From Galaxea fascicularis (Eukaryota; Cnidaria; Anthozoa; Scleractinia; Euphylliidae): a DNA stretch of 64,000 nucleotides. Positions 52,101 through 61,100 of this stretch are shown here, in pieces. Below the pieces are notes generated by a model, which saw only the letters and a program-made list of their open reading frames with translations, made no database searches and was not told the origin of the DNA. The position numbers and the translations under genes are program-made. The number at the start of each line of letters is the position of its first letter. The first letter of the stretch is position 1. The DNA lies in assembly GCA_948470475.1 (NCBI GenBank), contig OX419344.1, positions 22,255,725 through 22,319,724 of the forward strand. Reading direction: 5' to 3'.

Positions 52101-55100
52101 AACTTAAAAATATAATATCCTTACTTTTTCCTTTTGGATATCTTGAGTTAATGAGGTGCTTGTATGCTTGTCATGTTGTTGAGGAACTTGATTTTACTCA
52201 GATAATAATCAATTTGTAGGTGTGAAACAGACACCATTCGTCACTGGCAAAACACTATGGAGCCAGAGCTGAGGACCAAGTTGAAGCAACCACTTCTGGT
52301 GTGTATCCATGACTTACAGTTTTAGTATTTTTGAAGCTTATGTTTGTAATACATCCAGCACTCTCCTTCAAATTAAGTAATCGAAATAAGCAAAAATTTC
52401 ATTTCAGTGCTTGTGTGAAATTCAATCCAAAGACTGATACTTAACAGGTGGAGGAGCATTTCTTTCCCTTGAGAATGACCATTTTCACTACCCACCTAGC
52501 CACCACTTACCTTTTCAACCAGTCTGAAATAACAATAAACAGGGGCAGTGTTTGGTATTCTCAGAAAATTAGGAAAGGTGGTTTGTGAAGAGCAAAAACA
52601 AAAATCTGCAGAGATCGAATCATGTAACAGAATTTAAAGGAAAAAGCTGCATTGTTTCAGTGATATCCTGGAAACAAATGTTTCTTTAATTAGTGGTGGA
52701 ACAGAGAATTAACTCTGAAGTGTAAATTAAAGTGCTAATGGAAACCCCTGAAAAACCCACTGGGCGTTAGCCCTAGTAAAGGGTATCAGGGAACCACACG
52801 AGGCAAAGAAAAAATTCTTATGACCTTGGTGGAAATCGAACCCACGACCTCCGGATTAGATCTACCGTTGCTCTGCCGACTAAGCTTCGAGGTCGGACAG
52901 AGAAAATCGGGGACGATTAAGGTGGTGGATCGCGGCGAAGAGAAAGTAAGGGTACATATATATGTTGTGCCGCGTAGCACTATAAACTCATACAAGTGGT
53001 GGAACAGAGAATTAACTCTGAAGTGTAAATTAAAGTGCTAATAGAAACCCCTGAAAAACCCACTGGGCGTTAGCCCTAGTAAAGGGTATCTGGGAACCAC
53101 ACGAGGCAAAGAAAAAATTCTTATGACCTTTGTGGGAATCGAACCCACGACCTCCGGATTAGATCTACCGTTGCTCTGCCGACTAAGCTACGAGGTCGGA
53201 CAGAGAAAGTCGGGGACGATTACGGTGGTGGATCGCGGCGAAGAGAAAGTAAGGGTACATATATATGTTGTGCCGCGTAGCACTATAAACTCATACAAGT
53301 GGTGGAACAGAGAATTAACTCTGAAGTGTAAATTAAAGTGCTAATAGAAACCCCTGAAAAACCCACTGGGCGTTAGCCCTAGTAAAGGGTATCAGGGAAC
53401 CACTGTTTCTTTAATTAGCTTAACTACCACGGTTAGTTTTTGATATCTGTGGGTTGTTAGCTGTATTACTCAACAATATTGAAAGGTTTTGGTAAAAGGT
53501 CCTCCCTAGATTCAGATCAGCCTTCTTGTCAAATGATTACCTCCTGGAAAGTTTTTCTGTGGAAACTAGCTTTATTTGCAGGTGACTTAGAACTTATTTT
53601 CGTAAGAAAGGATACGCACCAGATCTCACTTTTATAACAAGGCTTGAAGTAACTCAGAAATGGTCTATTTAAATGCATGACTGTTCATCTTCCAGATTGC
53701 CGAGCCAGAGAGTGTAAACAGCAAACCCACCTTACATGTGAATTTTGATCCTGAGTTAATGCTTCTCTTAAGAGAAGTACACTACTTAGGAGGGGAACCG
53801 TTCCTGGCACGCCTTCCTGAACCTGCCCGCATACTGCTGAGATCAACAGATGACACGCTTTTGAGATCCACTGCAACAAGACTCGACACAATTGTGTCTC
53901 GTTATAATTTTGTCACGATGAACATGAAAGATTTTGAGCAACCTTTGTTTGAGAGGAAGCTTGCCAAGATTGACGAGGTATGGGAAATCAAGTTAAAACA
54001 CAATAAGATGCGCTTCTGAAGAGTAATTTTGACTTTTGCATGTGACTGTTACCTGACATAACGTTTGTAGCGGGTTTTACTGGCATCTTACAAGCTAATG
54101 TCTATATTGAATAAACTTTTCAACTCTTGTGATTCGACATACTTTATTACTAAATTTTAGACAGCCATAACTTACATAAAAAATAAAAAAAATATGGTTT
54201 TATCAGCAGAGTTGATAATGTAAATTGGCTATGGTATAGGGATTCAAAAACCTGATGCTTTGAGCTTTAGCTCTTCTGATGAAGAGCTAACGCTCAAAAC
54301 ATTAGCTTTGGTGTACCACTGCCTCACTGACACAGCACCACAGTTTCTTTTAGAAACGAACTCCCTTTATAACTTACGTCAGAAATACCTCTTACTAACC
54401 GAGTTCGAGGTCCGTGCTGTAAGTTACGGATCAAGTTTTTTCCTATTCCCCAAGGGCCCAAGCGTGAAGCATGTGGCCGATAAATAAACGGGAAAAAATG
54501 AGGATCTGTAACTTACAGTACGGACCGAGAAAACGAGGTTAGCAAGATATTTTATATCCCTGAGGTTAATCGGGAGCGAGGGAAAGGAAACTTTCAAATT
54601 TACCGGGTGTACAATAGAATACGGCCCGCAAAATTGACCAATCACAGCGTGCGTATTAACTGAGAGATATAATAATGTTGTATGTGTGGTACAATATATA
54701 CAACTGATTCAATTTTATCCTTGGTTTACATTGTGTTTCCCTTCGTTTCGAACTGTTTATCACACAAATAAATGTTTTTTTTTTCCATGTAAGTCTCTGT
54801 TTTCACAAACATTAAAGGAACATGTCCAGTTGTTTAAGTTACATTCTGACTGTCTGCTAGTTGTAAGTAGAGTTTCTGTTAAGAAAGCGTTTAACTATGA
54901 TCCGGTGTACAAACTGTTGGCTTCGAACACTCACTACTGGGCTTCCATATTATGTGGATTCAGTTGAACCTGTTGGCTTTCTTAGCAACATCTGCGTAAC
55001 TTCTTTTCTCACTGATTTTAGCTTTTAGGTCAAGGACTTCATGTCTACACCTGGAAAACACTGGAGTCTGCAGACTTTGTAGAGCATGCGTCATACCTAG

Positions 55101-58100
55101 TGTGTGATGATCTCCACCACAATCTGGGTGTGGTACAAAGTAATTTCCGAGAGATCTGCAACATTGCAGCGTCATGGTCTGAAAATGGTCAGTTAGATGT
55201 GTTCAGTCCTCGAGACTCCAGCAAATCATTCTTGATGGACCAACTGCAAGAGCAGCACAGGTATGTGAACAGGTAGTGGGTGACCTGTGGTACAAAGATG
55301 TTCTGGCATTTAGAGGCAAGATACAAACGTAAAGACTTGCACAAAATTGATTAATTAAATAATTAATTAATTTAAAATCATTGACATAAATAGTTATAAC
55401 AGTGAAAATGATAATAAACAAATGAATAAGCATATAAGTAAGTAAAGAAGAAAGACAGGAAGAGGTAATTGCCCTAGCGTACAACAGTGACCCAAAGTTT
55501 AGAACCACCTTGTAAAGCATGTACAGCAGTATTGGATATCAGTGCTGATTGGTTGTTTTCAATTCAATGGATACGTATAATTAGGTCGAGGCATTCAGAG
55601 ATTTAAAAGTTAGTACAAGGTTTTGCAAGATTAGAAGTAGAGTATCAAGGAAATAGGAACATACCTGAAAGGTAAATTTCATCTACAGGTCTTAGGCCCA
55701 GGTCAAACGCCGAACTAAACTCAGTCATTAATGTTCTGACGATTTCTTACTTATTATTCACTTTTACCTAATCCTAAACTATAACAAAGCTATCTTTACA
55801 AACGAAACGAAACGAAACGAAACGAACTTAAACTTATAAAAAAAATCGATATAATACTGATGAAAACTAACCTACGAAACGATGAGAAAAACAAAAATGA
55901 CTAGTTTGAATTAAGATTTGTCGGTTTTTATCAGCGATGCTCCCAGAAGGGGCGACACCTATGTGAGAAAGAAAAGAAGTCCCATTTTCCCAGCGGGGAC
56001 GACACCCATGTGGCAAAATCAACACGTCCGATAAAACAATAACTCTTATTTGTCTCTTTTCAACAATTAAGTTCATGTGAAGTACGGAGTTTGATCCAGT
56101 TAAGTTCGACTGATTTCATTTGAATCGGCTGAGGCGTTCTTCATGGCTGGCCAGGCGTGAATAACGGCTGAAGATAGAGTTTAGATCAAACGCCTTTCTT
56201 TACATGAGCCAAACCAAATGCATAATCATGTTAATGTATCTCAATGTATAAGTCAGCCTCAATCCGTTTATTTTCATAATCCTGTTAAGTTCGGCTGATT
56301 TAAGTTCGGCGTTTGACTCAACAGGCGAACTTAACTAATTTCGGTTATCCTAAACTGTAATTTAGTTCGGCTCATGTGAAGTACGGTGTTTGACCTGCGC
56401 CTTAAAGATAGAAATACCTTGGGCAGCCTCAGTGATGGTGAGTCAGAGTGCTATGTGGTACTTTCTACACGTTCTACATGTTAACTGATGCTAAAGTCGT
56501 GGCTACACGAGCGATTTTTTGCTTGCGATGGTGATGTGATTCTTTTCGAAAATTGTCGCGTTGCCGGCACACGGTGGTGGCTACACCAGTGACCAAGTCC
56601 GTGATTGTGTCGAAAAAAAGTTCAACCCATTGAATTTCTTGTGATTGTTTTCTGCAACTTTTTCAGCTGAAGGTATCGCATCACTTTTGCGAGGGTGGCT
56701 ACAAGTGATTTTCAGCGCGTGCTGGCAACCCGACAATTTTCCAAAAAATCGCATCACTATCATAAACTCAGTAACAGTTTATTAACAGAACCAAGTGATG
56801 GCAGCTAAATCACAGGCACATCAAGGCTCTTTTGTGTCCTCTGTAGGGCTATATACGAGGCTCACAAGCACACAGTGACCATTGGAGGACACAGAATACA
56901 TGCGCTACTCCAATCAACTTTTGAGGTTAGGGTCACTTATTTGATTTTATACGAGAGTCAAAGTCTGAGTACCTTAGTGAATCGGGTTGTTGATCAGTGC
57001 TTGAGGGCACATTCTTCTGACACAATTCTGGCTGTTATTAATCCACTTTAGGAATGAAAGAATATTTGCTGATTGAGTTTTAGTCTCCAAAAGCAATGAA
57101 TTTATTCTCCTCAGGTTAAAATGAAAACCCTGCATTTCTACCAGCCTCAAGGGTATACTCTTTGACCTCTTTCGGGCTGTTCTGATAATGTAATATATGT
57201 GATGATGATGATGGTGATGACGATGGCGATGACGATGATGATGATGATGATGACATAAGTACAGAAAGGACATAAACTATATTCTATTTGCCTTGGAAAG
57301 TTGCAGGGCTTAAAAGAACAGGAAAAATGATAAATAGTGGGGTAAGTTTTTTTGTACGTTGCTTGACAGGCAGCTCAGATCAGCCGTGCTTCACCTGCCT
57401 GGCAGAGTTACATCAAGTATGTCAGTGGAGTTGTGCTGGAAGGATTGAAGAAATCCACTCACACCTCACTGAGATCCATGTTAAACCAGATAGTCTTCTC
57501 CAATATGTCCCAGGTCAGTATCTGTTCAGGAACCTAAAATTATCGTCGTTAATAAAGACAGTGGTTGAAAGTGCTTTAGCCTCTGGTGAAGTGAATTATC
57601 CGAGGGAAAATGAGCAACCACGTCTTCTGCGCCTTTTGGCGCAGAGAGAATTAGAGTTAACAATACCAAGTCTACCAATGACATGAAATTAGTGAGGTAA
57701 GTAAAATTTAAAAAAAAAATTAAAAAATCTTGAACAACAGTATTCTGATATTATGTTAGGGTTAATACGTACTTAACTCGGTAACAGTATTCTTCAATCT
57801 TCAAGCACCCCCGTTATCACAGTTCTATGAAAAATTACAACTGCCTATGTTTACTTCTAACATTTTTACTTCACACTGTCACGTACGTGATTATAATTCA
57901 GGATTCTGAGGTGCTTCCTATATTGACAATTCGCTTGGAGCTGACTGGATCCCAGGTGCTGTTTAACCCTTCCCTTGACGAGAGTTCAGCCTCATCCAGT
58001 GTCCAGGAAAGTGTAGAAGGCTGGCTTGACGATTTTCTTGGACGCGGAGATGCGGTTAGACCTGTGGATGAGGATTTGAAGGTATAAAAACAAATAACTG

Positions 58101-61100
58101 TTGAAAACGTTTCTGTAGGGTGGGGCTTCGTATTGGAGAGAACCTGCATCCTGAAAAACCTCTTCCCTTGTGCACTATATTTTATTCAATAAATAATGAA
58201 ATAAATACGTAGGAAATTGCAATCGACTCCCATTTTTTGAGGAGGACATTATCGAAAACCAGCTCTGTCACATTGCACAGAAGTATGTCTGCTTTAAACA
58301 CAACTTCAGCATTATACAAATTTGAAATTAAGGATACTTGGGACCAACTCTCTCTAAAACGGACGAGTGTTACTGTATATCAGGTTGTACGCCTTAAACA
58401 GAGTTCACTCTCTTCTTGTGGAGGTTTTCCACAGCATGAAGGGAGAAATAGATGCCCGTCATAGAATAAGCATCATTGATCTTCTGTGTAAAATTTGCAC
58501 TAAGCATCAGGTTCTAATAGTGACTGAGCAGCTTCGTTGGCTGTTTTGTAGACTTACAAAGGTGTAATTGCTGAAGATAACGAGATCCAGACACTCGTGA
58601 AGCAAGTGAAAGACGTGGTGGAGCAGAACGCCTCTGAATGCAAGGTATCTTATTTCTTTATCATCAGTGTGTTCATTACACACACAGGAGGCCCTTCTTC
58701 ACAGACTTGTTGATCTTTAGGTCAATTTTCACATGAATTCAGAGTCATTCTAAAGTGGCATTAATCTCTATTTTTATTAATCGAAAATATGGACGAAATG
58801 GTCGTTCTAGGAGGAGAAAAAACGGAAAGACACCTGTCTACAAATGATCTAATATTTGGTCTAACATTTCAAACTGAAAATTATAATAAAAGAAACAATG
58901 CTTTGCTGTCCTCGTAACAGTATTTTAAAGCGTAGGCCATGCAACGATTGATGTAGAGCCCTCGCCGCATCTAATTTGCACGATTTGCAAAACGTTCAAT
59001 TCTATTTCACTTAATTTGAATTAAAAAAAAAACAAAAACAAAACAAACAATCAAACAAGCAAACAAACTGTTCTGTGACATCGGCTTGGTGTGAAAGTTG
59101 GGCCCTCTTAATTACAGTCGTGTGCATTTTTCAAGGCAACTTGCATTCATTGCATTCGTTCAAGGCTTCATTGTAGGGAGTGGAGCATTGCAAGTGTTGG
59201 TGCTTGGTTTTAATGCGAACGTTTCTTTATTGCAGAGTTTCCTAGCAACATTCCATGAGTATGCATTTTTGTGGATACAAGATGTACAGCGAACGTTTGA
59301 GGAATTCCTGGCGGGAAACATTGTGGCTCATCCAAGAAAAATGAATCGATCAGAACTGCTACGATCAAGAGCATCAATGTCATCAGAAAAATCCAAAAGA
59401 GAGAAAGAAAGAGACCCAAGGTTTGATTTAGGTTTTGTTTCCTTTAAGACCTTTGGACACCAAAGAACGCATTAGAGAACTCGTTCAAAGATGTCCGTGC
59501 ATTCCAGATCGAATTGGAATTTGGAAATGTTTCAGATGGCACCAAGGACGGGAATTGAATCCGGGCCACATTGGTGGGAGGCGAGTGCTCTCATCACTGT
59601 GTCATCCCAGCTCCCCTACGATCAAGGGTGACATAAACAAGCTAAGAAACCCAAAACATAAAATCTCTGTCGATTATACTCTGCTTAAAAGAATTTTCGG
59701 CTGCGGTGGTGAAACAGAACCTCACAAACTGATCACAAAGAGCAGGGAACACAGAGTCTACTTATGGACGGGGTGAAGGGAGGGAGCTAGCATGGGAACC
59801 GTGAGTCCCGTTCGTGCCAATCCCCACAGGGCTGGTCTGTGTCCAGTAAAACTGGAAAACAAAAGAGCAAAAACTTAAAGAGGCTTTAGTGGGAATGAAA
59901 TGCTTGACATAACGTTGTAGTGCTCTCACAAACTTAGCCTTCAAGCCAGAGCACACGATTTTGAAATTTGAGACCATCATGCTGTACATTGTCATTACAA
60001 CATAGAGAAGTTCTCAATCCAGTGTCGTGAAACCAAAACCAAAGCAATTATTTCATCCAATCACAAGAGACCGAACCAATGCAATGAGCCAATCACAGTT
60101 AATAGCAATTACATGCAGCCAGCGCTAAGCGCGCGAAACGCGCGTGCGAGTCGCGATTGGTACTGGTTTTGCTTCTCTTTGTTTGAAAAAGTGGCGTGGG
60201 TTTTGCGAAGGAATATAAAACCAAAACAAACACAATTCCAGTTACCATTTGATACTCAAAAGAGAATCTAAAGCTGTAACAATAGATTCGATTGACAGTT
60301 CTTTCAGTTCTTTCGTCTGTACTTTTCCAGCGCTAAAATTTTGTTCTTCATCAGATCCAATCGTAGCTCAGCTGCAGCCTCGACTCTTACTACCAGTGGT
60401 GCGATGGGTTTGTCAGAGAAGACCTTCCTCAATCCCAAGAAAATGACAGCTTCTAAAGAAGTCAGAGACGAGAAAGGACCATCGTTGGATGACTTTGATA
60501 AGGAAATTGAGATTTACCAGGTTTGTGTGAAGATAACATGACTGAGTGATTTACAGGTGTGTCCCTTGGTAAAGACTCGGCCATGTTGCTTGATAGGACT
60601 AATGAATGTTGTAGATACTGCTGGATCCTTATCGAGGGGCCTAATCTGAGGACATAAACCCCAAGGTTGAAAATTGGCCCAATAATGAATGATAACTAGG
60701 GAATTTCAGTCAATTTCACTGCATTTCGACAAATGTGGAAGACGAATCTGCAGTATAGCAGGTGTAATATACATGTTTTACGTTGACAAAACCAAATTTT
60801 CGTGTACGACTTCCTTACTGATGCAACACCACAGTTTCATTAGAAACTAACCTCTTTATTCTTATAACATACAGTTTTTGGTTGACTTCGTGTTTTTGTG
60901 TCCATTGTAGACGGCAAGAGATGAGATTTACAATCTGCAAGATTGGTGCGATGTTGGTTGGATGCGAGTAAACATGAGACCCATTAAACAAGTTCTGGGT
61001 ACATACGCTAGCAAGTGGATGTTTGTCTACACAAAGTATCTCTCAGACCAGGTATGGCATCTTAATACTAACCTGTTTTGCAGTAAAAACATAATAGAAG

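Larger units (their letters stand above)
53978..55021 (+). other. Dynein intron 14
   Basis: A 1.0-kb intron with no exon. It contains a perfect hairpin (54259-54297) and an inverted-repeat element (54395-54542). Confidence 0.6.

Noticed and set aside
52830..53198. Functional tRNA genes on the minus strand
   Set aside because: The T-arm is good but the anticodon arm and acceptor stem do not pair properly, and the sequence is repeated as part of a retroposon.
52820..53344. Two nearly identical 73-codon frames
   Set aside because: They are the same part of the 303-bp tandem unit read twice; the sequence is noncoding retroposon with a tRNA-like segment on the other strand.
57288..57686. 132-codon frame containing a CFTCLAELHQVCQW stretch
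   Set aside because: It overlaps dynein exon 57370-57513 in a different frame. The frame set by the flanking exons gives conserved dynein text instead.
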